Positions 7,960 through 14,747 of a stretch of 64,000 nucleotides of DNA are shown here, in pieces. The notes below the pieces were generated by a model, which saw nothing but the letters and a program-made list of their open reading frames with translations, ran no database searches and had not been told where the DNA came from. The stretch is taken from NCBI GenBank assembly GCA_017624955.1, contig JAGAMA010000042.1:94318-158317 (forward strand). Direction: 5' to 3'. Position numbers and translations under genes: made by a program. Each line of letters opens with the position of its first letter. Within the stretch, counting starts at the first letter, position 1. Source of the DNA: Alistipes sp. (GTDB lineage Bacteria > Bacteroidota > Bacteroidia > Bacteroidales > Rikenellaceae).

Positions 7960-8810
7960 TTTCGGGTAATTAGATCAGTTATGTGCGCAATGTTCTCGAT
8001 CACGTTTTCAGCCAGGGGGTCAAACTCCACCACCTCGGCCTCCATGTCGTCGGCCACCGCATCGACACTCGAACGGGGAAATTGGTGCTGCACCAGGACG
8101 GTGCGAATCCCCTCCGCGCGCGCCGTGCGAATCAGCTCCGCCAGGCGCTTGGCCGAAGGCTCTTTGCCCTCCTCCTCGATCGAAATTTGACGTAGCCCGT
8201 AGTCGCGCGCGTAGTAGGTGAGGGCAGGGTGGTAGACGATAAACTGCTCCACGCCCGATGCCGTGATTTGCGCCTCAATCGCTCGGTCGAGTGCCTCCAA
8301 GCGCTCCTGCAAACGGTTGAAATTCTGCGTATAACGCACCGAGTCGGGGTGCTCGTTGTGGATCGCCTCGTAAATCGTGCGGCTCATTAGCTGCAGGGCG
8401 CGGGGCGAGGTCCAGGTGTGGGGATCCACGCCGTGCGCGTGCGCGTGGCCGTGATGGTGGTGCGAACAGGTGCCCGCAATCAGCTCGATGCCACGGCTCA
8501 GGTCGATGATTCGCGCCCCTTCGGGGAGCTTGTGGAGCAGGGTAGTCTCAAAGGTGATCAGCCCCGTCGAGAAGATCCACTGCGCCTCATTCAGGGCGAT
8601 ATATTGCTTGGGTGTAAGCTCGAAATTCTCGGGCGAAGCCCCTGCCGGTACGAGCACCTCGACCGGAAAATCCTGCTCCGTGATCGCCTCCACGAGCGAA
8701 CGCAGCGGCGCAATCGAGACGTAGATCGTCGGCTCGGTGGGCTGCGGAGGTGGGGTAGTGCAACCCACCGCCAGGAGGAGTGCGGCTATATATATAAGGT
8801 ATCGTTTCAC
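7956..8810 (-). CDS. znuA: Zinc-type ABC transporter substrate-binding lipoprotein (ZnuA-like)
   Basis: Periplasmic metal-binding lipoprotein of 284 residues. I set the start at the GTG at 8810 because the signal begins there: VKRYLIYIAALLLAVGC, with lipobox Cys17. The cluster A-1 fold is seen in IYVSIAPLRSLVEAI at the N-terminus, a metal-site strand PENFELTPKQ, the flexible His-rich loop HHHHGHAHAHGVDPHTW that marks zinc-type members, and later HPALTYYARDYG and a final EFDPLAE. The loop His residues and conserved His/Asp would bind Zn(II). It overlaps znuC by 4 bp. Whether the gene is Zur-regulated is not visible. Confidence 0.9.
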   Translation of the reverse strand: MKRYLIYIAALLLAVGCTTPPPQPTEPTIYVSIAPLRSLVEAITEQDFPVEVLVPAGASPENFELTPKQYIALNEAQWIFSTGLITFETTLLHKLPEGARIIDLSRGIELIAGTCSHHHHGHAHAHGVDPHTWTSPRALQLMSRTIYEAIHNEHPDSVRYTQNFNRLQERLEALDRAIEAQITASGVEQFIVYHPALTYYARDYGLRQISIEEEGKEPSAKRLAELIRTARAEGIRTVLVQHQFPRSSVDAVADDMEAEVVEFDPLAENVIENIAHITDLITRK

Positions 8811-8839
8811 GCTGCGAAGATACAAAATTTCGTGTGAAA

Positions 8840-8871
8840 TTTGCACTTCTCGCCTTAAGTGCGTAGTTTTG
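8840..8871 (+). promoter_or_regulatory. Promoter of the 123-aa exported protein gene
   Basis: TTTG (8840-8843), 20-bp spacer, TAGTTTTG (8864-8871), 24 bp before the ATG at 8896. It lies in the divergent region with the znuA-like gene. Confidence 0.7.
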
Positions 8872-8895
8872 TACAACACTTAAAGCCGAATAAAG

Positions 8896-9267
8896 ATGAA
8901 AAAAATCCTTTCGACCCTTCTGCTGGTCGTGATGACCACGGCCCTCTTTGCCGCTACGCCCCAGACGACGATCCGCGTAGAGAGTAAAACGAATAGCGCG
9001 ATGAACTTTACCATTTCGCTCCGCACCTTCCAGCGCCTGATGCGCTTCGTCCCCTCGAAACTCTCGGACCGCGCCCGCACGGAGTATAAGTGGTTCCGCG
9101 AGCAGAACCTGGGCGATGCCGATTTCAAGCGTAGCGGTGTCGATTGCACGATCCGCATGAAAACCGAGGGCAAGATGATCTTCAACTACAAGGGCATCCG
9201 CGGCACAGTCACCAACGCCGACTGGGAGAAGCTCGATGATGTGTTTGATTATAAGCCGAATAAATAA
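8896..9267 (+). CDS. Small exported protein of unknown function
   Basis: A 123-residue protein with a clear signal peptide (MKKILSTLLLVVMTTALFAA), cleaved near residue 19-20. The mature part is basic, about 100 residues, with no cysteine pair or catalytic motif that I recognise. It contains a helix around RTFQRLMRFVPSKLSDRA and closing strands (GKMIFNYKGIRGTVTNADW). It is presumably periplasmic or surface-exposed. It has its own promoter and is followed by the second copy of the 105-bp structured element, just as the other small gene at 6636 is followed by the first copy. Confidence 0.65.
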   Translation: MKKILSTLLLVVMTTALFAATPQTTIRVESKTNSAMNFTISLRTFQRLMRFVPSKLSDRARTEYKWFREQNLGDADFKRSGVDCTIRMKTEGKMIFNYKGIRGTVTNADWEKLDDVFDYKPNK

Positions 9268-9292
9268 TAGGGTAGATAAAGCCGCCTAACAA

Positions 9293-9397
9293 GGCTCTTT
9301 TGTCGTTACGCTTGCCGTTGCAATCCTCACATACGCTTAGTATGCTCCGGTTTCAACGACTTCGCAAGCCTAAAAATAGCTCTTGTTATACGACTTT
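9293..9397 (+). repeat. 105-bp intergenic structured element, copy 2
   Basis: Same length, orientation, flanks and apical hairpin (CATAC 9330-9334 / GTATG 9340-9344) as copy 1. The variable arms differ yet still pair: GCTTGC (9310-9315) with GCAAGC (9364-9369), and CGTTG (9316-9320) with CAACG (9354-9358). This is covariation rather than sequence conservation. It lies in the probable 3' UTR of the gene at 8896-9267. Confidence 0.8.
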
Positions 9398-9422
9398 ATA
9401 GCATAGTTCTAATAAACCCAAT

Positions 9423-9457
9423 ACCTCCGTCAGATGTATCTCTGGCGGGGGTAATTT
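9423..9457. terminator. Weak terminator-like hairpin
   Basis: ACCTCCGTCAGA pairs with TCTGGCGGGGGT with two interruptions, followed by AATTTC. Probably ends the transcript carrying repeat copy 2. The T-run is poor, so function is uncertain. Confidence 0.35.
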
Positions 9458-9492
9458 CATGTTTATATGACTTGTCGGATATCCTCGTTTTT

Positions 9493-10656
9493 TTATTTAT
9501 TCCCCTTGGCGCGGTTGTGTGATTTGCAGAGCATCTGGCAGTTGTGAATATCCGTAGCTCCGCCTTTGCTCCAGGCCGTTACATGGTCGGCATCCATATC
9601 GCCGATTTTCCAAATCTTGGTGCGATTGGCCTCGTGACCGAGGGCGCAGAGCGGACAATTTGAGATACCCTCCTGCTCGGCTTGCAGGGTTTGTTGCTTA
9701 TAGACACTCTTTTTGGTTGCCTCGTCAAAGACACGCACTAAAAGCAGTGAGGTCTGCACCTCTCCGCCCAGCAGATACTCGAAAATCCCTTTGCGATTCT
9801 TGACGTAGGGGTCGGCATAGAGCTCCTGTACGCGCTGCGAAATCGCAGCAGCATTGTAGGGCGCTGTGTGGTAGGTTTCGTAGAGTCGTCCCCACTCCAA
9901 ACCGCGCATCTCGGATTCTACATCCAAGAAAACCGATGAAATCCAATCGATTACCGTGTTGAAATAGCGCGTTACTTCGTCGATTGTCGTGTCGTAGCGG
10001 TGTTGGCTCATGTAGTGTTCGATGTGGCCTTTGCTGACCCAATCGAGTGCACACGCCAGGTAGTCTTGGCGATTGACCGTACCGGAGATGTAGGCACTCC
10101 ATTTCTGAATATTGGCGTTGTTGCTGTTGCTGAATACCTCCTTGCATCGGGTCACAAAAGGCCCCGAAAAGATAGCATTGCGTAGCTCCTGCTCATTGAG
10201 CGGAATACCGGCAATGTTGATGGTTTTGAACCACTCCTTGATTTCGCTCTCCGTTCCCTCGCATTCGTAGATGAGGAGCTTTGTGTCGAGAATCTTTTGT
10301 TGCAGGTCTTCGGCCAATCCGCTGAAATACTGCGGAATGTCGTTGTCGTCCTTGATGGCGAATTTCCCCGTCAGATAACGGCCGAGGCTTGTGATGCGTT
10401 GCTGTCCGTCGAGCACCTCAAACCGATTTTCGGCCACCTTGTTGAAGTAGATGAGGCCAAGCGGATAGCCCTTCAACACCGATTCAATTACTGCCACATC
10501 CTTCTTGCCGTCGGCATAGATGTAGTTGCGTTGGTATTCGGGTTGAATCGTCAGCCGACCTCCGAGGCCGAACAACCCCTTGCCCTCAAACTCGTTATAG
10601 ACAAACCCGTCGCAAATCTCGCGCACGGTGATTTCGGTCAGTAGGGTAGTCTTCAT
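9493..10656 (-). CDS. DUF262 (ParB/GmrSD-N-like) protein with C-terminal HNH nuclease
   Basis: A 387-residue protein. The N-terminal DUF262 domain has [11 protein letters not shown] (37-47) and the catalytic-type [11 protein letters not shown] (81-91); in GmrSD-type enzymes the DGQQR motif belongs to an NTP-hydrolysing ParB-like fold. The C-terminus is a zinc-bound HNH nuclease: CPLC (334-337), DADHV with Asp357-His358, then [13 protein letters not shown] with His371 and His380. It starts 3 bp after the stop of the adenine methyltransferase (10660-11763), so the pair is an operon. The arrangement suggests a nuclease protected by, or dependent on, the methylation state, i.e. a restriction-modification-like or anti-phage module. 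Codon use is visibly more AT-rich than in neighbours, implying transfer. Activity is inferred from domains only. Confidence 0.82.
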   Translation of the reverse strand: MKTTLLTEITVREICDGFVYNEFEGKGLFGLGGRLTIQPEYQRNYIYADGKKDVAVIESVLKGYPLGLIYFNKVAENRFEVLDGQQRITSLGRYLTGKFAIKDDNDIPQYFSGLAEDLQQKILDTKLLIYECEGTESEIKEWFKTINIAGIPLNEQELRNAIFSGPFVTRCKEVFSNSNNANIQKWSAYISGTVNRQDYLACALDWVSKGHIEHYMSQHRYDTTIDEVTRYFNTVIDWISSVFLDVESEMRGLEWGRLYETYHTAPYNAAAISQRVQELYADPYVKNRKGIFEYLLGGEVQTSLLLVRVFDEATKKSVYKQQTLQAEQEGISNCPLCALGHEANRTKIWKIGDMDADHVTAWSKGGATDIHNCQMLCKSHNRAKGNK

Positions 10657-10659
10657 AGG

Positions 10660-11763
10660 TTATTGCTTTTTGCGGATGAAAATTCGCTTATATATTCTTT
10701 CTCCATCAACGAGCGGTTGAGTTGTTTTGTAATGATTATCCCATAATCCATTTGAGAACCCCTTCCCTTCACTTTCGGTTGCACCTATAATCTCAAACTG
10801 TTCGGGGCAGTATTTGTCGAGAAACGAGATAGGAACGCCCATTGCTCCCTCATAATCCGAGGGGATGGCATCGGTATAGGGGACTTCGATGGCATCGTAG
10901 TTATCGTAGCGGTCGTAGGCGGCTTTGCCTTTGATCTCCTTGTGCTTGCTGAATTTAAGGTTATCGGCCATCGTCATCAACGGCAACGGCTGATGTCGCC
11001 TGCCATGGTCGAGGTTGGTGTACCAACAAGAATTACCCAATCGAGTATAATCCCCAATATAGCCTAATTTTGCAGCTTTTGCTCTATCACTATCTTTTAC
11101 AGGAAACCCTTTCGGTACGCCAAATACCATATCAGTAACAAAGCCCGTAGCTCCTAACCATGCTCTATTTTCCTTGATTAACGGAAAAACCTCCTTATAG
11201 GTAATAGCGTTCATGTTGCCGATTATCAGGAACTTTTTGTCGGCCTCGACAATCCAGACCAAAAATTCGCGGAAGAGCGAAAAGGGTGGGTTGGTAACAA
11301 TAATGTCGGCCTCATCCCTCAGACGCGTGATCTCTTTGCTACGGAAATCGCCGTCACCCTCCAAATAGTGCCATTCGAGGTCGTTTACATCGATGCGCCC
11401 ATCGCCCGTTTTGTCCTTGTCGAGGATGAAAATTTTGCCCTTGACCTGCGTTTTCGAAGCATCGAATTGCGGTGCGCTACTCTCGAAAAGGGTTGGCTGA
11501 TAGGCGGTTTTAATCAACTTGCTATCGGGGGCATAGCTGGTGCTGACAAGTCGTTTAAGCCCCAATCGCTCAAAGTTTTGGGCGAAATATTTCGTGAAAT
11601 TGCTCCATTCGGGGTCGTCGCACGGCAGTAAGACGACCTTGTCGCGGAAGGTGTTGGGGTCAAATTCGAGATAGGCATTGACCTCCTTTTCGATGTCGTG
11701 GTATTGGGTGTAGAACTCGTCGTTCTTGGCACTCTTGGCTTGTGCGAGATTTTGGTTGGCCAT
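10660..11763 (-). CDS. EcoRI-family adenine-specific DNA methyltransferase
   Basis: A 367-residue protein of the family typified by the EcoRI methylase, which transfers a methyl group from S-adenosylmethionine to N6 of adenine. The N-terminus AKSAKNDEFYTQYHDIEKE is characteristic. The catalytic tetrapeptide is NPPF (158-161, in DIIVTNPPFSLF), the N6-adenine form of DPPY. The region around FRDKVVLLPCDDPEWSNF is probably the start of the cofactor fold. The C-terminal part (PISFLDKYCPEQFEIIG) matches family members I know from phages and Bacteroidales. The nuclease gene follows at 3 bp. No -7 box lies between this gene and the RNA candidate upstream, so it may depend on readthrough from that transcript. 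Its target site cannot be read from sequence. Confidence 0.88.
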   Translation of the reverse strand: MANQNLAQAKSAKNDEFYTQYHDIEKEVNAYLEFDPNTFRDKVVLLPCDDPEWSNFTKYFAQNFERLGLKRLVSTSYAPDSKLIKTAYQPTLFESSAPQFDASKTQVKGKIFILDKDKTGDGRIDVNDLEWHYLEGDGDFRSKEITRLRDEADIIVTNPPFSLFREFLVWIVEADKKFLIIGNMNAITYKEVFPLIKENRAWLGATGFVTDMVFGVPKGFPVKDSDRAKAAKLGYIGDYTRLGNSCWYTNLDHGRRHQPLPLMTMADNLKFSKHKEIKGKAAYDRYDNYDAIEVPYTDAIPSDYEGAMGVPISFLDKYCPEQFEIIGATESEGKGFSNGLWDNHYKTTQPLVDGERIYKRIFIRKKQ

Positions 11764-11803
11764 GGTAGGGTAGTAGCTTGTACGGCTTTGCCCCTACTGC
11801 AAC

Positions 11804-11837
11804 AAAAAAGCGTGAAACTACTCGTTTGCTTACACGC
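11804..11837 (-). terminator. Terminator of the 6S-like RNA candidate
   Basis: On the minus strand GCGTG (plus 11833-11837) pairs with CACGC (plus 11810-11814), followed by six T. It lies 40 bp upstream of the methyltransferase start. Confidence 0.6.
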
Positions 11838-11986
11838 TCCAGAGGTTCCGCCAAGACCCATCCAAATGTATAAGTACGAATAGTCCACGCCAAGAGGCGT
11901 GAACTTTCAAAACTTATTCCCATTTGGATTTCAATGAAATTTGGCGGATTTCTGAAGTCGAGAATAAGAGCTAAAGCTCAATTAGT
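11804..11986 (-). ncRNA. Candidate 6S-like regulatory RNA (long hairpin with internal bubble)
   Basis: The region folds on itself almost end to end. CCGCCAA (11848-11854) pairs with TTGGCGG (11941-11947), CAGA with TCTG outside it, and TCCAAATG (11861-11868) with CATTTGGA (11921-11928). ATAAGT (11870-11875) pairs with ACTTAT (11912-11917). Then comes a 10/10-nt open bubble (11876-11885 vs 11902-11911), closed by CACGCC-AAGA-GGCGTG (11886-11901). A long rod, a single-stranded bubble and a short apical hairpin match the shape of 6S RNA, which mimics an open promoter for RNA polymerase. A terminator on the minus strand sets direction. The 5' end is uncertain; no perfect -7 box is seen. It could instead be another structured Bacteroidales RNA. 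Confidence 0.5.
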
Positions 11987-12449
11987 TATATGTATTTGTT
12001 CTTTGTTTTCTGTGTTGTTGGTTGCTTGTTTTATGACCACTACGGCGCACTCGCGTTGCCGATGTGGTGAGTGTTACTGACCATAAAGGTAGTAACTCTT
12101 TGCGAAAATCGCAAACCAAGGCTTTGTTTTCTTTGCAGGTCGCTCGAAGAATCTTTGTTGCGACCGACTGCATGCGAGAGATCCTTCGCCCTTGCTCAGG
12201 ATGACGAAACGGGAAAAAGCACATCACATCACGGCTGGACACAACACAACACGGTATCGCACTGCACATCACGGATTCCCACATTCTCGGATTCTCGGAT
12301 TCCCGGATTCCCGCTTCCCGCTTCCCGCTTCCCACATTCCCACATCCTCACAGATACCCAACACTCCCGCATTCCCACGAATCCCCAGCCACCTATAGTA
12401 TAGGTTTACCCACCCGCACACGATTTAACATAATATAAATATTATTTCA
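11987..12449. other. Non-coding low-complexity stretch
   Basis: No convincing gene. About 12225-12290 is rich in CACATCAC/ACACAAC runs. About 12290-12390 is a degenerate short tandem array of 7- and 8-mers of the type TTCCCGC, ATTCCCAC and GGATTCTC. An ATCCTTCGCC-type patch near 12180-12210 resembles dispersed intergenic repeats I have seen in other gut genomes. ORFs here are compositionally biased and read differently on each strand. Confidence 0.5.
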
Positions 12450-12670
12450 TATCTTTGTAGCGGGATGTGGGGGAGTTGTATAGAGGTGTTTGGGGAATTT
12501 TGGGTGTGATAAAGCAGGAATGTTTGCGAAAAAGGCTGAAATTTTAACCCTCCGAGAATCGCGTATTTGAAAACGGCGTGATCACTCGGTCGAAATACGC
12601 GAAAATACGCGATCATCCAACAACGCGATTTTTGCGGTGCGCTCGTGCTCGATAAACCGCTTTGCGTGTT
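12450..12670 (+). ncRNA. Candidate structured RNA with its own -7 box and interleaved helices
   Basis: TATCTTTG at 12450-12457 is an exact -7 element on the plus strand, with no gene downstream. About 100 bp later CCGAG (12552-12556), CGCGTATTT (12560-12568), CTCGG (12585-12589) and AAATACGCG (12593-12601) occur in the order a-b-a'-b', a pseudoknot pattern. AAATACGCG is repeated at 12603-12611. No -33 element and no clear plus-strand terminator are seen, so the ends are guesses. Confidence 0.3.
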
Positions 12671-12674
12671 GAAT

Positions 12675-12699
12675 AAAAAAAAACGCAAATCTCTTTGCG
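12675..12699 (-). terminator. Terminator of the HTH regulator gene
   Basis: On the minus strand CGCAAA pairs with TTTGCG (plus 12684-12689 and 12694-12699) and is followed by nine T. It begins immediately after the stop codon at 12701. Confidence 0.8.
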
Positions 12700-12700
12700 C

Positions 12701-13159
12701 TTATCTGTTCGGTGTGAAGCTCTCGAAAGTTTGGTCGTCGTAGAAGATGACGATGCGGGCGACACGCGAGGCGTTGTGTGAAGCCAGGGCCCCGACCGCC
12801 TGTTGAACCGAGCTGTCGGTAACGGGTCGGGCCGTCTCCTGCGTGGTGGCAGATTGCGCGAAGAGCGAAGCGTTCGGTGTTGCCGAAGCAGGCGCATCGA
12901 CCACCGAGGGCGTGGGGTGTTCCGCCGTGCTCGGCTGCGCGGTCATCCCTTCTCGATACATCGGCCCCTCATCGAGCAGCAACCAATCGGGATTCAGGCG
13001 CGGGAAACGACGTAGGATTTTCTGCAACAATTCGAAGCCCGGTTTGTTGCGTCCGGCCAGGATATGAGAAATTCCGGCAGGGTTGATACCCAACGCCTCG
13101 GCGAGCTGTCCCGACTTCAAATGCTCGCTTGTCATCAAATCACGCAATTTTTGCTGCAT
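12701..13159 (-). CDS. HTH (XRE/Cro-type) transcriptional regulator
   Basis: A 152-residue protein. Residues 1-60 form a helix-turn-helix of Cro/C1 type: KSGQLAEALGINPAGISHIL, with AGRNKPGFELLQKILRRFPRLNPDWLL following as in phage-type repressors of Bacteroidales. A Pro/Ala/Thr-rich linker (about 70-125) leads to a short conserved-looking C-terminus (RVARIVIFYDDQTFESFTP), perhaps an oligomerisation strand. It is transcribed from a promoter at 13175-13205 and faces a 650-bp AT-rich region studded with TTACA-NN-TGTAA palindromes. One lies just upstream of its own -33 element, suggesting autoregulation. Its targets are unknown; the regulator may control the accessory segment. Confidence 0.82.
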   Translation of the reverse strand: MQQKLRDLMTSEHLKSGQLAEALGINPAGISHILAGRNKPGFELLQKILRRFPRLNPDWLLLDEGPMYREGMTAQPSTAEHPTPSVVDAPASATPNASLFAQSATTQETARPVTDSSVQQAVGALASHNASRVARIVIFYDDQTFESFTPNR

Positions 13160-13174
13160 AAGGCTAATTTTTTA

Positions 13175-13205
13175 CAAATATAAAAACTTTTCTTTTGGAA
13201 AACAA
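13175..13205 (-). promoter_or_regulatory. Promoter of the HTH regulator
   Basis: Minus-strand TATATTTG (plus CAAATATA, 13175-13182) with TTG (plus CAA, 13203-13205) 20 bp upstream. Both fit the phylum consensus and end 16 bp before the ATG. Confidence 0.7.
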
Positions 13206-13210
13206 GAAAA

Positions 13211-13260
13211 TTACACATTTGTAAAATGTTAATCGTTGTTGATAAAGTTTACATCTGTCA
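13211..13260. promoter_or_regulatory. Probable operator pair upstream of the HTH regulator promoter
   Basis: TTACACATTTGTAA (13211-13224, arms TTACA/TGTAA) and TTACATCTGTCA (13249-13260). The first sits 5 bp upstream of the -33 element, suited to repression or activation by the HTH protein. Confidence 0.45.
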
Positions 13261-13591
13261 AAAGTGTAATATGGTAAAATTAAACCCCACAACGACTCCT
13301 TAATTTAACTTTATATAAAACTGCGTAAGTTACTGATATTAAGCGTTTAAATAGTGATATTTCTTGGTTTATTGCAGGTATTGCAATAATTGCCCCTAAA
13401 TATCGCGCAAGCATCGTTTTAACTTTATATAAAATTCGTAAATCGCTGGTTTTTAATGCGTAGTTTGCGAATATTTAATATTTGAACTTTGCTCTAAAGG
13501 CGTTATTTGGGCGATTTTGCTACCCCACTGCCCCACTTTCCGTTTGTATAATTAACAGCTTTTTAACATCCTGTAAAATTTACTTTTGCAA

Positions 13592-13647
13592 TTACATCTG
13601 TCAAATTTACCGATGTTGAAGATTTACAAATGTAATTACAAATGTAA
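13592..13647. promoter_or_regulatory. Cluster of TTACA-NN-TGT palindromic sites
   Basis: TTACATCTGTCAAA (13592-13605) followed by two directly abutting perfect palindromes TTACAAATGTAA (13624-13635, 13636-13647), just downstream of a plus-strand TACTTTTG (13581-13588). Likely a binding array for the neighbouring HTH regulator. Confidence 0.45.
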
Positions 13648-13746
13648 AATTGATTGAAAATTCGGTGTTTTGAAGGAATTTTTACACCCTATCAGACAAA
13701 ATTTCTTTGTCGAAGGATTTGCGTAAACATTATGTTAAATAGATAA

Positions 13747-13781
13747 AGGCCGAGCGATGTTAATAAACACCTACTCGGCCT
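13747..13781 (-). terminator. Terminator of the HIT-protein gene
   Basis: AGGCCGAG (13747-13754) and CTCGGCCT (13774-13781) form an 8-bp stem. On the minus strand it is followed by TTATCTATTT, a moderate T-rich tail. Confidence 0.55.
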
Positions 13782-13815
13782 ATAATCAGCAACTTATAAA
13801 GTTGTAAACAGTCCC

Positions 13816-14202
13816 CTATTTCGTGATTTTATCTACAATTTCGCGGAACTCATCCGGCGTTAAAACCAGCTTTTCGCGGTGGAAATCGACATCTTTTTCG
13901 CTATTTATGGGGATCAAATGGATGTGTGCATGCGGTACTTCCATGCCTAAAACCACCACAGCGACACGCTTGCAGTCGATATTTTGTTTAATCTTCTTCG
14001 CAACCCCTTTGGCGAAGATCATCATGTCGCCTATCGTCTCGTCGTCGAGGTCGAACAGGTAGTCGATCTCCTGCTTCGGGATAACGAGCGTGTGCCCTTT
14101 GGTGAGCGGATTGATGTCGAGGAAGGCGTAGAATCGCTCGTCCTCGGCAATCTTATACGAAGGAATCTCCCCCGCTACGATGCGTGAAAAAATGGATGCC
14201 AT
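13816..14202 (-). CDS. HIT-family nucleotide-binding hydrolase
   Basis: A 128-residue histidine-triad protein of the Hint branch, which hydrolyses purine phosphoramidates and AMP conjugates. The triad HAHIH (91-95, in VPHAHIHLIP) and the N-terminal SIFSRIVAGEIPSYKIAED are diagnostic. The start is the ATG at 14202 (MASIFSR), which matches the family start; the open frame extends 28 unconserved codons further. It lies at the 3' end of the leftward recA-rel group, 98 bp after the preceding gene, with a hairpin in between. Confidence 0.93.
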   Translation of the reverse strand: MASIFSRIVAGEIPSYKIAEDERFYAFLDINPLTKGHTLVIPKQEIDYLFDLDDETIGDMMIFAKGVAKKIKQNIDCKRVAVVVLGMEVPHAHIHLIPINSEKDVDFHREKLVLTPDEFREIVDKITK

Positions 14203-14245
14203 AGCTCTATTTGGTTGAATGTTTGTGATTGCTTGCGGAAGGTCT

Positions 14246-14268
14246 GTAAACTTCGCTTCGAAGTTTAC
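14246..14268. repeat. Perfect 10-bp inverted repeat between two leftward genes
   Basis: GTAAACTTCG (14246-14255), CTT, CGAAGTTTAC (14259-14268). No T-run follows on either strand, so it is not a classical terminator; it may be an mRNA processing or stability hairpin ahead of the HIT gene. Confidence 0.5.
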
Positions 14269-14300
14269 GAGCTGTTTGAGCTTCATACACGCGATACGTT

Positions 14301-14732
14301 TTATTCGTACTCCCGGTATTTCGGCTTCAAGATCTCGCTATAGACCACGGCACGCTCCAGGTCGAAATCGCGCATCAGCTCGTGCGTCTCCTCCTGCTGG
14401 GGCTCTACCTTGGTCTTCGGCTGGAGCCTGGTCAGAGGTTGCGTTGCCTGTTTTTTATGCGCCTGTGTGGCCTTAAACGGCTTGGTAGGTCGTTTGAAAG
14501 GCTTGCGCTGCCAATTGGTTTCGAGCGATTCGAGGCTCTCTAACGACTCTGATTCGATCGAACGGGCCTCCGGCGCGGGAGCGGGCACACGAATCACTAC
14601 AGGGCGCTGCGAGGGCTCGGCGGTCGGCTCTTGGGCCTCCTCCGTCTCCTTCGTGGCGCGCTTATGAATGGCGTTGGTGATTGCGCCAAGGATGATAAGC
14701 ACGACCCAAATGATGGTAATAATATCTTCCAT
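14301..14732 (-). CDS. Small single-span membrane protein of unknown function
   Basis: 143 residues. A hydrophobic N-terminal helix (residues 4-24, IITIIWVVLIILGAITNAI) would anchor it in the inner membrane, followed by a basic and Pro/Gln/Glu-rich disordered stretch with SLESLESLE repeats. A compact C-terminus, FDLERAVVYSEILKPKYREYE, looks conserved, as in short Bacteroidales proteins that end with this helix. No catalytic motif. It sits 15 bp after the rel gene and is probably co-transcribed. Role unknown; the tail may recruit a cytosolic partner. Confidence 0.65.
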   Translation of the reverse strand: MEDIITIIWVVLIILGAITNAIHKRATKETEEAQEPTAEPSQRPVVIRVPAPAPEARSIESESLESLESLETNWQRKPFKRPTKPFKATQAHKKQATQPLTRLQPKTKVEPQQEETHELMRDFDLERAVVYSEILKPKYREYE

Positions 14733-14747
14733 ACTCCCCTATTTTGT

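Larger units (their letters stand above)
13160..13815. other. AT-rich gene-free region with repeated palindromes
   Basis: 656 bp without a credible ORF. It contains TTACACATTTGTAA (13211), TTACATCTGTCA (13249), TTACATCTGTCAAA (13592) and two abutting TTACAAATGTAA palindromes (13624-13647). The 17-mer TTTAACTTTATATAAAA occurs twice (13304-13320, 13418-13434). A lone plus-strand -7 box TACTTTTG is at 13581. A single near-match DnaA box (TGTTGATAA, 13237) does not make an origin. Confidence 0.6.

Noticed and set aside
12071..12403. 110- and 68-codon ORFs in low-complexity DNA
   Set aside because: Composition follows the short tandem repeats, with no promoter and no recognisable protein features.
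12425..12688. 87-codon minus-strand ORF between the RNA candidate and the HTH terminator
   Set aside because: It lacks a promoter, overlaps the HTH gene terminator and a plus-strand -7 box, and its sequence looks like translated intergenic DNA.
9493..13159. Prophage or conjugative-element remnant
   Set aside because: No integrase, structural, mobilisation or transposase gene, and no flanking direct repeats were found around the methyltransferase-nuclease pair.
13160..13815. Iteron-type replication origin
   Set aside because: Repeats are few, palindromic and irregularly spaced, and no replication protein gene is adjacent; operators of the neighbouring HTH regulator explain them better.
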